Source: Tolypocladium sp. Sup5 PDA-1 (Eukaryota; Ascomycota; Sordariomycetes; Hypocreales; Ophiocordycipitaceae). From it: a DNA stretch of 64,000 bases. Numbering within the stretch: position 1 is the stretch's first letter; the number at the start of each line of letters is the position of its first letter. This document shows positions 12,020-24,193 of this stretch, in pieces. The notes under the pieces were generated by a model that had not been told where the DNA came from, did not search any database, and saw nothing but the letters and a program-made list of their open reading frames with translations. A program made the translations under genes and the position numbers. Location of the stretch: NCBI GenBank assembly GCA_000750105.3, contig JPHH03000020.1, positions 186,001 to 250,000 of the forward strand, written 5' to 3'.

Positions 12020-13262
12020 TCAGCACTCATCGTCCCCAACGCCGGCATCCACCCGGACCAGCACCTTGCCCCTCGCATGCCTCCCCCCCAGCTTCCCATA
12101 CGCGCCCACGACGTCCTCGAACGCCCACACGCTGTCCCTCACGACGCGCACCTCGCCGCGGCCCAGCATGCCGACGACGCGCTCCCGGTCCGCGAGCGTC
12201 GGCGCCATCATGGACACGCCGCGCCAGCGCCGCCCCGCGCCGAGCAGCCAGCGGCTGACGGGCCACCACTCGTTGAGCTTCATCCGCCACACGGCGGCGA
12301 GGAAGTGCGGCACGGAGAAGGAGGGCGGCTGGATGCCCGCCGAGGAGTAGACGCCCGCCGGGGAGAGGTAGCGCGGGGAGGCGAGGTAGAGGGACTGGAT
12401 GCCGAGGGTGTCGATGATGGCGTCGAAGGGGGCGGGGGAGAAGAGGGTGGTGAGGTGCGCGGCGAGGTCGTCTTGCAGCATGTAGTCGATAACCTTGTGT
12501 GTATGAAGTCAGAAGCCAGGGCCACACGGTCCATGTAAGTGAAATCGAGAGACGCACCTCGTCAGCCCCCAGGCCCTTGACCAGCTCCGCATTCTTGCCA
12601 CTGCATATGCCGACGACATACCCGCGATCGCCCACGATGCGCCGCACCATCTGCACCACCATGGTGCCGATGCCGCCGCTCGCCGCGTTCACCAGCACGC
12701 GGTCGCCGGGCCCCGCGCCGGACTCGTCGACCATCTGCGCGGCCGTCATGCCCGCGAGCAGACACCCCGCGCCGTCGCCGAGGCTCGCGGGCCCGGGCTT
12801 GGCCACGGCGTAGCGCGCAGGGACGGCGACGACCTCGGCCAGCGCGCCGGTGCCCGTGGCGAGGGCGTGGCTGGCGGGCAGCATGGCGACGACCTTGTCG
12901 CCCTTGCCGAACCGGGGCTTTGCCTTCGTGCTGCTACTGCTGCGGCTTCCGCTGCGGCTTCCGCCGTCCTCCGGGTGCCAGACGCCGACGACGGTCCCCG
13001 AAAAGTCCATCTCCGGGAGGCACGTCTTGCTGCGCAGCCACGCGGGGATCAGCGTCATCTGGAAGATGGCGCCGACGTTGAGCCCGGCGAAGGCGACCTT
13101 GACGAGGATCCATTCCTCCGGGTCGGGCACGTCGCGCGGCAGCGGCAGCGCCGGGGGCAGCGTCGGCGTGGGCCGGGTCGTCAGGGAGAGGACCTGCGAG
13201 GGGTTGCCGCGGGCCGAGAAGACCCAGGCGCGGGACTCGGCCATGGTGGTGGTTGTGGTCAT
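12020..13262 (-). CDS. MDR-superfamily quinone oxidoreductase-like protein
   Basis: CDS complement(join(12020..12493,12558..13262)), 392 aa. A medium-chain dehydrogenase/reductase, expected to use NAD(P)H to reduce a quinone or enone-type substrate. The substrate cannot be told from sequence. The GroES-like half includes NVGAIFQMTLIPAW and PEMDFSGTVVGV. The Rossmann half contains a Gly-rich cofactor loop in VNAASGGIGTMVVQM followed by GADEVIDYML. The Cys/His ligands of zinc alcohol dehydrogenases are not seen, so it looks zinc-independent. The intron (GTGCGT donor, CACAAG acceptor) joins GADE to VIDYM. A second in-frame ATG lies six codons downstream of the chosen start. It is transcribed divergently from the SLC6 gene across about 2 kb. 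Confidence 0.85.
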
Positions 13263-15217
13263 GTAGATGGGCGTGTGGTGTTGTGGCGAGTGATGAGCGA
13301 GACAGACGGCGGTTTGCGCTCGCAACTGTGTGTATATCCGTTTGGCAAGTCTTGAAGTATTGAAGCTCTCGCTTTCAATATCCGGAAGCTTGTATCTATA
13401 TACATACATATATATATATGCCAATCCAAGGTCGAACTTGACACCACCCCGTTCCGAACCACCTCGCCTAGACGTATCCAACCCGGTTCGTCCCACCGCA
13501 GCTGAGGCTGAAGGCGTGAAGGCGTCAAGATGCGACCAATAGCGGCCGGCGACCGCGCGGCCCTAGAACTCCAACGACGCCGGCCACCGCCGACGAACCG
13601 GGCGTGAAACTCGTGGGAAACCCGCAATCTGGCCTCTACTTTTGGTGCGGCCGCCCGGCCAAGCAGCCAGGGCCGCTTCCTTCACGAGGCGCCTCGCGTA
13701 TTTACGCGCTGCGGGATGACGCTGCGAGGGCCGGTGGTGCGGGGAGATTCGGGCCTTGAGGTTGGGAAACGTGGCTCTTGTGAATGTTTCTGGATCGAGT
13801 TCCCGCGGGGCTTGGACGGGTGCTGTAGAGGTGAAACGGGATATAAAGAACAGTTTGGTAGAGTTGAGATGGAGAGCGCCGACCTATGCAGTATGCACGC
13901 TTCTTGACGGGCTCGGATGCTGCCGAACGGCACGCCGACTACCCTAGACTTCAAGTTCCCAGCACAACCGCCCCCGAGGATGACGTCGTGAACCGATCGC
14001 AGCAACGTTGGAAGCCACCATGGTTGCTGGCGGTACGGATTCTTTGTTGTTAGGCTAGGCTATCGAATTCCTGGCTTTGTTAATTCGGCTGCCTGCCGCA
14101 TCGCTGTTGCTCGTGACCCAGCAGCTAACGAACTGCCCTGCGCCCATTTACATGAAAATCTTGGCTGCTGACTGCGCGATCGGGTGATGAGTCCACACAT
14201 AAGACCTGGGCGATGGCGTTTTTCTTGGCTGCCGACGGCTGAATCGTTATTGCGCGCTGGCTGAGTCATGGAGTTGACGACGCAAGTATAGACAGCCCAA
14301 GGGACGAACATGGGCTCGAGATGCCGCCTCACAGCGATACAAGTTCCAACACTAGTTCAAGCCCCAATGGGTGAACAAGGCACATCTTCCAGCATACGGA
14401 ACCTGTGAAACCGTTAATTACTTCTTCATCGCCATCATCGCAACATGCCACCACCCAAGCCGCAACGCTCCCAAGCGGCTCGGCACCGCGGACGCGCCCC
14501 GTTTTTTAAACGCCCTACAGCCCCTGCTGCCCCCGTATAGGGGCACGCTAAGAGATATGCTTATGAGCTTGTCCCCGCTATGATGTCTGCCCTGGCCGCC
14601 GTCCCGGTCCTCCTCCCTCGACGCATCCGACCATCACGGACGAAAAGCAACGGCGTGACACCACGCGTCCGTTGTGGCCCTTTCCATGCCCGGCTTTTCT
14701 CAGGCTGGCGGTTTGCCCTATCGACGGGTTTTCGGCGTTGACGGGCCGGATTGTGTGGGAGAGGGAGGAACAAGGTTTTGCGTTGCAGGGGAGCGGCCCG
14801 AACTCACAATGACGCCATCAAAGGTAGGCAGTTCACGTGGAAGAGGCGAGAGGGGGGCCAAGGCGCGGAGAGGATGGGCATGGGCGAGCGGATGCTTTTC
14901 CTGAAGGAGCTTGAGCCTTGATCTGCCAAGGAGCCATGATCTGCCAAGGAGCCATCTCTGCAAAATCGGAGAATGCCAGCTTCATCGTGTCGCCGAGATG
15001 TTGGATTGATGGGATGGGTAGTAGACCATGTCCACTCGTCCATCCTCGGATGTGATTCTTGATCCTGTACGGACTACATGCTTCTTTGTTTATACTACTT
15101 CTCATGAAGCTCCTTCTCTCCATTCCTTCTTCACTCTCATACATCTTCGAGTCTGTCCGTCACTTTCAGTCTGTCAAGGTGGACACATCCATGGCCCAGC
15201 ACATATAAACCACCACC
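13263..15217. other. Divergent intergenic region between the MDR reductase and SLC6 transporter
   Basis: About 1.95 kb shared upstream region. It has an AT dinucleotide tract (about 13398-13420) near the MDR start and a perfect 18-bp tandem duplication at 14920-14955. Pyrimidine-rich sequence (15090-15170) lies just before the SLC6 start. No convincing coding frame: the small frames at 13259-13627, 13682-14005 and 14804-15144 lack family features. Confidence 0.55.
14920..14955 (+). repeat. 18-bp perfect tandem duplication
   Basis: The unit gatctgccaaggagccat occurs twice head to tail with no mismatch. It lies about 260 bases upstream of the SLC6-type transporter start codon. It may be a recent slippage event or a duplicated binding site. 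Nothing in the sequence decides which. Confidence 0.85.
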
Positions 15218-17299
15218 ATGGACGCCCTCAAGAAACTCACCAACCGCCTCCTCCCCGCGCCCTCCAAGTCCCCCGACGGGCGCGACCAGTGGCCCTCCCG
15301 CGCCGCCTTCCTCCTCGCCGCCATGGGCGGCTGCGCAGGCATGGGCAACCTCCTCCGCTACCCGTCCCAGGTCTTCAACAACCACGGCCTGCAGTGGTTC
15401 GTCCCCTACCTGCTCGCCGTCGTCCTCATCGCCATCCCCGTCCTCGTCCTCGAGATCGCCGTCGGCCAGGCCCACCGCGGCGGCTGCGTCGTCGCCTACA
15501 ACGCCCTCGGCCGCCGCCTCAAGGGCGTCGGGCTGAGCCTGCTGTACGTCGGCTTCGTCGTCAGCCCCTACTTCGTCGCCAACCTCGCCTGGATCATGAT
15601 CTACTTCCGCAACTCGTTTGTCAGCCCGCTGCCGTGGGAGGGCCGCGGCGAGGAGTTTTACGAGCGGGACGTGGTCGCCAACGTCGACCCCGTGCCGGGC
15701 AACTTCTCCGCCGACGGGTCCCGCGTCGTCGACTACACGGCGTACCCGGGCGTCGGCCTCATCGGCGAGACGGTCGGCTGGACCGTCTTCACCTGGTTCC
15801 TCGTCTGGCTGTGCATCTTCCGGGGCGTCGGGCTGACGGGCCGCGTCGTCTACTTCACCATGGGCCTGCCCATCGTCATCACCGTCGTCCTCATCGGCCG
15901 GTCGCTGTCCCTCGAGAACGCCGGCCGGGGGGTCAAGCTTTTCTGGGCGACGTGGAACGGCGAGCAGCTCGCGCGCGGCGAGATCTGGCAGACGGCGTGC
16001 GGGCAGGTCTTCTTCTCGACGGGCGTCGGCTTTGGCTACTTTACGTCGTACGCGTCGTACAACCAAAGGTACTCCAACGCCATCATGGACTCCATCCTCA
16101 TCGTCAGCAGCAACGTGCTCTTTGAGAACATTGCCGCGTTTGCCGTCTACGGCGTCGTCGGCTTCCTCGGCCTCTTCCCGCAGGATGGTGTTCGCTTGGG
16201 GAGCTTCCAGGTGGGCTTCATCACACTGCCGTCCGCGGTGACGCAGATGCCCGGCGCCAACTTTTGGGCGGTGCTCCTCTTCTTCACTCTCATGGTCCTG
16301 GGATACAGTTCTGCCTTTGCAATGGTCGATGCAATTGTGACGCTCGTCATGGATGCGCAGCCGCGGTGGAACCGTCCGCTTGTCGTCACCGCCATTGTCC
16401 TCGTCTTCTTCCTGCTCTCCCTGCCCTACTGCACCGAGTTTGGCTACTACCTCCTGACTGGCATAGACCGATGGACCAACGACGTGGCCTTGGTCTTCGT
16501 CGTCTGGGCCGAGTGTGTGACGTCCACCACCATTTACCGCTGGAGGGACGTGGTTGGCCAGGTCGGAATGAGGCCCTTCATCACCTACAACGCAGGCTTC
16601 TTTGGAGGCATGGTATTCGGCGTCACAGTCGCCCACGCCGTCTCTCCAGCCGCCGGAGCCGGCGTTGGATTCGGTCTGTTCATTGGTGGAACCATCCTTT
16701 CGGTCCTGATAAGCAAGGCTCCAGACGCACACGCTCCCTGGCCGTGGAACAAGAACGTCTATACCGCCAGGTCGTGGTACCTTGCCCTGTACTCTGTAAG
16801 CCTCGAAACATAACCGCACTACACACAAACTCCACTGACTGACTAGGGAAACCAACTCCGCCTCGACCTCAACCAAATCGTCGGCCAGGGCAAGAACTGG
16901 AGCCTCCCGTCCTTCTGGGCCCCCCTCATCCGCTACGTCTCCGCTCCGATCCTCGCCATCGTCTACAGCTTCTCATACCCGGCCTTTTACCAGCTGCGCG
17001 AGGACCCGCTGCATATCCTCGGCTTCATCGTCGGTCACATCGCCCTCCTCATCGTCGGCGCCGGCTTCGTCGCCCCGCGCTGGCTCGACGTGCTCATCCC
17101 GCCTGCGCGCCGCGGCGAGGGCAAGCTCGACATTGGCGCCAACGTGTCGCCCAGGACGGAGGACACGGATGCGAGCGATGGCGTGGAGGGCGGCGGCGAG
17201 AAGAGGCAGAGTGATGCCGATGTCGAGAACGTGACGGTCCAGCCCGACGAGCCGGATAGGAAAGCCGACGAGACCAGCACGCGGGACGAGCTCCGGTGA
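15218..17299 (+). CDS. Sodium:neurotransmitter symporter family (SLC6/NSS) transporter
   Basis: CDS join(15218..16795,16847..17299), 676 aa. A multi-pass plasma-membrane transporter of the LeuT fold, expected to couple sodium to uptake of an amino acid or related amine. The N-terminus has the NSS signature: DQWPSRAAFLLAAMGGCAGMGNLLRYP followed by NNHGLQWFVPYLL, equivalent to the unwound TM1 with its sodium/substrate site. Next comes the TM2-TM3 stretch PVLVLEIAVGQAHRG. About twelve hydrophobic segments are visible, followed by a charged acidic tail of roughly 65 residues. The intron (GTAAGC donor, GACTAG acceptor, 51 nt) lies in the loop YALYSGNQLRLDL. The minus-strand frame 15137-16876 covering this gene is an antisense artefact of GC-rich codon use. 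Substrate is unknown. Confidence 0.9.
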
Positions 17300-17698
17300 T
17301 GGCATGGGGCACGTCAAGAGCTCCACCATAGGCCAAGTCGTGTTCTCAGACAGTAACCCCTTGGTTCGCACTTGGACGACTTCCCAGCATTGGTTGCGTT
17401 TAGTTTAGACCGGGCGAAAGGCCCATTTCAATATCCACCCCAAGTAGCCTGGTTTGGGTTGGCAGAGGAACATGCAGCTCTGCTAGCCACTGAGCGAGGC
17501 CAGCTTCACCCCTCTCCGAAAGCGTTTCGTAAAGAAGTCGAGAACCGTAGAAAGTAGGCCGACTCGAGTAACGTAGGGCAGCGTCAGCTGTCGCACAAGC
17601 CGCACAAGCAACTCGCCTAATCGTAAACGCGTTTTATTTCTACATGCTTTTGCGTCAAGTCAAGCCCACGACCATGCTCATGTCATTCGTCATCTCCA
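17300..17698. other. Convergent 3' intergenic region between the SLC6 gene and CAND1
   Basis: About 400 bases between two convergent stop codons. It should hold both 3' UTRs. No coding frame, repeat or RNA gene was recognised. Confidence 0.6.
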
Positions 17699-20600
17699 TC
17701 AAACCATCCTCGTCTGCAGCTCCTTGGTTTCCTCTCGCAGTCCCTTAAGCTGCTTGTCGAACTCCTTGCTGACCCACTCCCAGTATGACGTCCACACTCC
17801 CGCGGCGCCTGCATTACTCGTCGCCGCGCCGGCGTTTCCTGTCATGGCCTTCATCTTGTCGCCCAACAAAAGTGTCACTCTCAGCACGCTCTTGTTGGCT
17901 TCCTCCTGCTTCTCAATGTCTTGCTTGACGGCATTCTCCTTGAGCTTGATGGATAGCACACCACGGTAGGCTTCGGCAATGGAATCCAGCCTACGTGCCG
18001 TCTCGTCAGGGTCGATGACTATCAGCTTGGTGACCATGAGATTGCAGAGTTGCCGAATGTCATTGTCGTCCTTCAGTCCAGCCACAACACGGTCGTAAAA
18101 GTCAATGTTGTTCATGCGTGTAAAGGCTGTTTCCATTAACGCATAAAGCGTCTCGTATGCGCTCTGTTTACGGTCAGTTGAATATCCATGACGGGGGTAA
18201 GTGAACAAACCGACCTTTCGAACCTCCAGCCCATCATCTACGGTGTGCTTGAACGGACCCAGCATGACCTCCTTGATAAGCTCAGGCTTGATGACCGACT
18301 CGCTCAAGACAAACGGCACGAGCTCGCCCAGATGAGGCAGAATGAGGTCTGGCTTGTTGTGCGCCGCAGAATTGAGCGTTGACATGGCCAGTCGTCGAAT
18401 CTCCATGTCGGAGTCCTGCAGCATGACCAAGAGCATGTTGATCAGGGTGTGCTTGAGCATGGCGTCGAATGCCTCGTCGCTCTCGGGAAGTGTGTACCGC
18501 ACAGCCTGGACGGCCATGACACGAATGCCCGAGGACTTGTCTTTGAGAAGAGTCTGAGAACGTTAGTAAAGAGATTGTATGGCCGTTGGCTATAAAGCCT
18601 ACCTCTAGCCTGGGCATGAACATGCCAGGGTCGAGTATGACGAGTCGCCCGACGCACTCGGCACAAACGACCCTGTTGTCTGCGAATTCAGACGCCTTGA
18701 GGAGCTGGTCCCAAATGGCAATGGCATAGTCTCGTAAATCAGTAGACTGCACCGAGATGGATTGCAAAATCTCCTTGATGGACTGAATGAGCAGGTATTG
18801 CGTGTTTCCTCCCTTTTGCATCGTCTTCAGGATGACGGGCAAGAACTGGTCGACGTTGCCGGAACCAGCTCGGCCGAGAGCAACCGCAGCGCCGAGAGAC
18901 ACCTTGTCGGGCTCCGAATGGAACTGCTTCAAGAACAGGCTGGGTTTCAGTGGCGAGTTTGCCCCGAACCTCATGCCAGCCTCTCCGAGCACGGCCAGAG
19001 CCAGACTCACGCGAGCGTCATCGCCAGACTGTGTACTAGTCTCAAGCTCAGAGATGAAGCTTTCCAGAGAGACTCCTGTCGAACCACCGCCCGTGACAAG
19101 AAGGGTACCAATAACCTTGCCGACGACCGAGGGATCTCCGGAAACACTAACATCCTTAAGAAGCCCCTGCATCAGCTGTTTAGTAGCACCGCTCTGCCCG
19201 ACCTTGCTTATCAACTCAAGCAGCTGGTCCAAGACGATGCTCGCAAAGTGGGACTTGAGGAGCTGGCACAATGCTGCAATCATGTCCTCGTTGATAACCA
19301 GATCGGGGTTGCTTTGGACCATGTTGGCCAGAATTAGCAGGGCCGGGCCGAGCAGATGCGTATCGCTATTCGTAATAGCGGGCATCAAAGCCGACACAAT
19401 GCCCTTGATGGTCGAAGCCTCGAGCTGGCCCTTGGCCGCATTGGAAAGGACCAGGTGCTTGAGTGCCATAACGCTCGAACCTCGCAGGGTTCGATTGGCT
19501 TTTCGGAGCTGCGCGGAGAGCTCCAGAGCCACATTCTGGATCCAGTCCTTTTCAAGCTGGCCGGGAGTGGTAGCAAATGCGGCCACATTGTCGACTGCGC
19601 GCACGGCAGCAAGTCGAGTCGTCTCATTCTTCAGCCTGTCTCGGAGAACGTTCAGGGCGACCACGGCCTTTGCGGACGACAGCAAAACAGATCCCTCGAT
19701 GGTAGATGTCCTTGACACAAGGACACCAAGTGCATGGATTGCACGCTGGCGGACCTCGGCATCGGCATCATTGGCCGAGCCCCGATCCAGCAGCACCTCA
19801 TATAGCTTCTCCAGCTCATCCTTGTACTTGGCGCCCGCGTTTCGCGAACGCGGGGGAGTGATGGTCTTAACAAGCTCCTCAGCAGTGCGAATGGCGTCGC
19901 TTGAAATCTTGTAGAACCGATCGTGGACAGCCGAGGTGACTGCGTCGACTATCTTGGACAGGTAAGGCTGCAAAAGGGACGATGAATGGGTCTTGCAGAT
20001 ATCGCTGATAAGCCGCAGCGCGGCAATACGCAGAGTGCTGGGAGTCGCGGAGGCGGAACCACCGGCGGTAGAGAGAGATGATGACACGGCACCAGAGGAT
20101 GGAGCTTTCGCCTCCTCAGTCACTGGGCCAATAATGTCGGAGAAGAATTCCGAAAGCCCCCCGCGCTGCACCGATACTAGGTCGTCGAACAGGTTGATGA
20201 TGGACTGCTTCGTCGCCACCGTCTTGGCCTTGAGCTGCTTCGTACCCGCCTTGACGATGCTGGGGATGAGGCGCGAGAGGTCGGCCCTAGGGCCAGTGAC
20301 CGGAATCTTCTCCAACACCGGGGACGTGAGGCCAGGCGTGGCCATGAACCGAGACGCGCTTGCACTGCCACCGCTGCTCTGCCTTCTCCTCTTGCGACTG
20401 AGCGGCAACTGGGCGACCGTCTCGGGCTCCATTTCGTCGAGAGATAGGTCGGCCAGATGAAGACCCTCGCCGGTTTTGCGAACGAGAAGCGACAATGACG
20501 AAATGACCTCGAGGCGGACATTCTCTTCCCTCTCATCGATGCGCTTGATGAGGGCCGGAGCTGCCCGGCTGTAGAGAACTCCATTGTCCAGCAAGTCCCC

Positions 20601-21929
20601 GCTGCCGCGAGTCGCAATGAGGGTATACAGCGCCTTGACCGCGCATCGTCGGACCTTCCAGCTCGCGTCGTCGTCGTCGTCTTCGAACCCGTCATCGTCG
20701 TCAAAGTCGTCATCGTCGTCGGCGTCTTCGTCGTCACCGTCCACCTCCATGTCTTCGTCGTCATCCACAGCATAATTGGGGTCGTAATTTATGTATCGGA
20801 GCGAGGAGGAGATGGTGTCGTCGGTATATTGCCGCATCTCTTGAGGGCAAGATGCCAAGAATGCCTCCACGGCAACCAAAGCAGCTTCGCGGACCTCGTT
20901 AAAGTCCTGTGTGAGATCCTCGCCGTCGCTGATCTTTTCCATGTGTAGCTGGAGCTCCTCCTCGGACAGAGCCTGAAGCACGAATGGAGCTGCCTTGGGA
21001 AGATGCGGCCCAAACCTTGCCGGGATCGATCTGGCCATGCTGCCCAAGATGGAAATGTACAATCGCCGGGTAACAGGATTGGTGCTGGCTTTCGAGAGGC
21101 CAGAGGTGAGTCTGTTGATGACGTTGTCCAACTGTTCGTCTGTGAGATAGACAGCGAGCATGGATATGGCGACCACGGCCCGCTTCTTCACCACCGATGT
21201 TCCCTTGGTGCTCTCGAGCAACTGCATGACGACCTGCATCGTAGCCTCCACCTCGACCGACTGCAGCAGCGGGCCGAAGCAACGAACCAGCTCTATCAGC
21301 ACGTCGACTGCCTCTGCGTTGATGCTCTGCTCGTCTTGAAGCAGCCCCATCGGAACAGGCGGGAGCGAGAGGGCGGCTTCGGGCACTTGTGTCAAGGGGC
21401 CGGGCCCGATAAGCCGTGGAATGAGAACACGTTGAATGGCGTCGTATGCTAGCCTGACCTCGGTTGTGACTGGTATGCCTGGTACAGGACGGGGAAGCGC
21501 CGTGATGACGGTTCGCAGTGCCAGAGACGGTACGGTGTTATCGACCGAGTTCTTAAGCTTCAGCGACGACAACTTATCGATCATCGGGGGGAGAATCGAG
21601 GAGGGCACTTTGCCCACGAGGGGCCCTAGGCTGTCAAAGGCGTGTCAGATTCGGCCGCGGTACTCGCCCTCAATGCAAGCCCGGACGTACCACTTGATGG
21701 CCAGGTTCTGGACCTCGCTGTTCTGGTCGTCGAGCGTCTTGATGATACTATCCACCGCCCTGGCGGCTATATTATAGTCGTGGTGCAGGAAATCGGGCTT
21801 CGAGTTCGTCAAGAGCAGCAGCAGGTCGTTGAGTGACATGAATCGGAAGTCCGGGTCGGCGTCGCTCAGCTTGCGGACGTGGGCCATTACGGCCTGCGGC
21901 GACGCTGGGTTCATGGCGGCGGAAGCCAT
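17699..21929 (-). CDS. cand1: Cullin-associated NEDD8-dissociated protein (CAND1/TIP120)
   Basis: CDS complement(join(17699..18163,18215..18553,18603..21630,21691..21929)), 1356 aa. CAND1 binds unneddylated cullins and acts as the exchange factor for F-box and other substrate receptors of SCF-type ubiquitin ligases. The protein is an all-helical HEAT-repeat array along its length. Diagnostic stretches are DPDFRFMSLNDLL, EVQNLAIKCLGPLVGKVP, SWKVRRCAVKAL and the C-terminal KHTVDDGLEVRKSAYETLYALMETA. An Asp/Glu-rich block sits at about residues 367-395, as in other CAND1 proteins. All four exons join in phase. The 51-nt third intron is a multiple of three and has no stop, so its retention would only insert 17 residues. 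The protein is full length here, unlike the split CandA-N/CandA-C pair of Aspergillus. The start at 21929 is preferred to an upstream in-frame ATG at 22010. Confidence 0.93.
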
Positions 21930-22555
21930 GCTGGGCGGGCGTGAATACCGAGGCAAGGGTTGGTGTTGCACCGTGCACGCTGTACGTTCCAGCTCCCGTG
22001 AAGCTGCCACTCGCCGTGCCTCTGCCGCGGAGTCCGTCTGCTGCTAATGTTGTGAGGCAGCCGAGGGCAACGAGTCGGTTGAGATGGAGATATGAAGATG
22101 ACGGAATCGCTCTCGTCGTGTTGTGGTGGGGTTGATGGTGAGAGCTCCAGGCAGGCGGGGAGGGGTGCAGCTCGGGTGGAGACTGCTTGGTTGTTCCAGC
22201 GAGCTCTGTGGGTTATCTGTTTATCCGCGTCGCCCGTTGACCACCTATGAGCCACGACAAAGAAAGATGGACGACATTACTTCGTACTTGGGTGCAGGTC
22301 GTTGATTGCAGTTGATGTACACAGGCTGCATTGTCAGACATGGTTTGCTGTTCAAGCCGAGTCTGAGCGCAACTGGAAAGGGCGTGCCCTTGGGCCTGGC
22401 TGAGGACCAACCGAGGGCATCAGTTCACTGAGGTGGAGGCAACGTAGAATGGCCGCTAGTTGAACTCGGAGTATCTGACTCGGGATTTGAGCATTGTTGG
22501 AGCAACCGGCATACAAAGCCCTAGCAAAACGACCATTGCGAACAAGTTCCCCCAT
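21930..22555. other. Intergenic region upstream of CAND1 and downstream of the prenyltransferase alpha gene
   Basis: About 630 bases containing the CAND1 promoter and leader and the 3' region of the minus-strand prenyltransferase gene. An in-frame ATG at 22010 could extend CAND1 by 27 residues. No other feature was recognised. Confidence 0.55.
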
Positions 22556-24193
22556 TCAAGCCACCCGCTCCATCTCCGACGCCCTGTACTTCCAGTATCC
22601 CTCTCGCACCGGGTCCCACTTCTCCCACAGCCTTTGCAGACACAGCTTCGCCTTGTCCTTGTCCCCCTTTTCCTGGTACACCTCCGCCAGCATGTCCAAC
22701 GCATGGGAGCTCTGAACCTTTTCATCTTCCTGTCCCAGCCCAGAGACAAACTGCTCCGCGAACTCACCCACAGTAGTCAGGCTTCGGCCGCCCTTGGCGA
22801 GAACGCCGCGGAGGTAGTTCCACCCGGACTGGTTCTGTGGTGCGAGGAGAATCTTCTCCTTGGCGTAGGTCGCCTCTCGGTCGATGATTGCGTCAGGGAC
22901 TTTCGGGTCGTGCGCCGTGGGGGCCAGATCCGCGGTGGACACCTTTGGGTCGGAGAAGACAACAAAGAAGCGGTGCGACCAGGCCGAGTTGTTCCGCACG
23001 TCGTCCTCAATCATGCTCTGTGTTGTGCCAAGCTCACTCGGTGTCCAAAGCCCCAGCTTCTCGACCAAGTACTGCCGGTACGACCACACGTGGTAGTTCT
23101 TTGTGTCCTCTGCGAGAATCGTAGCAATAAAGTCCGTCTCGGATTTGGCTAGCTTCTTGACGTCCTCGTCATCTGCAAAAATCATGGGATAATAATAGTC
23201 CATCAGAAGCTGACGATGATGCCAGATCTGATAGTTCTTCAGATTGTTCAAGGCAACCTCGTCCAGCCACTTGATTTCGTCTGGAATCGACAGCCTCAGC
23301 GTGGAGATGATCTTGAAGCGGTATAGCCAGACGGTGTAGTGGGCAGGGTTCATGGATATGACGAGATCGGTCAGACGGAGGCAGCGCGGAGAGCACTCCT
23401 CGCCAGCCATGACGGCGCGCAGGTAAGACACAGCTAGCCAGGTCAGCGTTGATACGCACTGCGGACCGAGTTCACTGACCCTCAGCATAATCATCAGGAT
23501 AAGCAATCTTGGCGAGTGCATCCTCCGGCTCGTTTTGAGGAATCGGAATCACATCGTCCCAATCGGGGTCGTTGGCAAGAGGCCCCGTAATCTCCCCATA
23601 AAGCTCCCGTTTCAAAGCCGCCATGTCTTTTCTGCGTTTCTTCTCGTCTTCGATGTCTTCGGGTGCAACGGCGGCTGCGTTCCTTCGCGCAATGTCTCTC
23701 TTGGTGAGAAAGTTGCGGTGGAGGATATCCAATGCCGTTAGCCTGGCTTGCTTGAGACTGCGCTGCTCAAAGTCCTCGAGCTTGTACGACCCAAAGTCTC
23801 GACCGCTCCTGTCCTTTCCCCAGCCGTAGTCCTTGCGAAGGCGCCGGATGGGAAGGCCTTCTTTCGTGACCTGCTTCCAGAATTCGCGCTCAGTCTTGCT
23901 CGACAGCGGCACCTTGTGCTCAGCAACGGGCAGAAGCAGCCTGGAATGTATGTATGTCTTCTTTTCAGTAGGCGTGAGACCCGGCAAGCCGACCTCTTCG
24001 AAGCGCTTCTCGACAGGGTTGGTCTGGTAGAATCGCTGTCGGTTTCGCTCGACGACGGTCTCGGGAGCAGGCTCGGGGGCTGTTTCGTCGCGCGGTCAGC
24101 TTCGAGCAAGGGCCTCCTGTAAATACCGAGAGAGGGCAAACCTTTGGGCTCGGGATTGTTGGCCTTTGCACCGCCTTTTGGCTTGGGCGGCAT
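22556..24193 (-). CDS. ram2: Protein farnesyl/geranylgeranyl transferase alpha subunit with long N-terminal extension
   Basis: CDS complement(join(22556..23433,23480..24079,24142..24193)), 509 aa. The shared alpha subunit of farnesyltransferase and geranylgeranyltransferase I, which prenylate CaaX proteins such as Ras and Rho. The C-terminal ~320 residues hold the PPTA tetratricopeptide-like repeats: NPAHYTVWLYR, NLKNYQIWHHRQ, NYHVWSYRQYL, NNSAWSHRFF and NQSGWNYLRG. The usual N-terminus of the enzyme (DPDWDDVIPIPQ, then IAYPDDYAE) begins only at residue 190. Before it lies an open, intron-free 185-residue segment, Lys/Arg/Glu-rich, including EREFWKQVTKEGLPIRRLRKDYGW and LKQARLTALDILHRNFLTKRD. 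I do not recognise this segment. Typical alpha subunits are about 330-380 aa, so it is either a fusion or two overlapping genes. An internal ATG at 23624 would give a normal-sized enzyme. Donors are GTTTGC and GTCAGT. Confidence 0.88.

Noticed and set aside
12027..13496. Unspliced 489-codon frame over the MDR gene
   Set aside because: It reads through the 64-nt intron in the wrong frame after GADE and starts upstream of a plausible ATG; the spliced model restores the MDR C-terminus.
14340..14370. tRNA B-box-like string (agttcaagcccc)
   Set aside because: No matching A box or cloverleaf was found upstream; no tRNA gene could be supported in the window.
15137..16876. Long minus-strand open frame (579 codons) opposite the SLC6 gene
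   Set aside because: The plus strand encodes a complete NSS transporter with conserved motifs. The antisense frame is Asp/Glu/Arg-rich low complexity created by GC-biased third positions.
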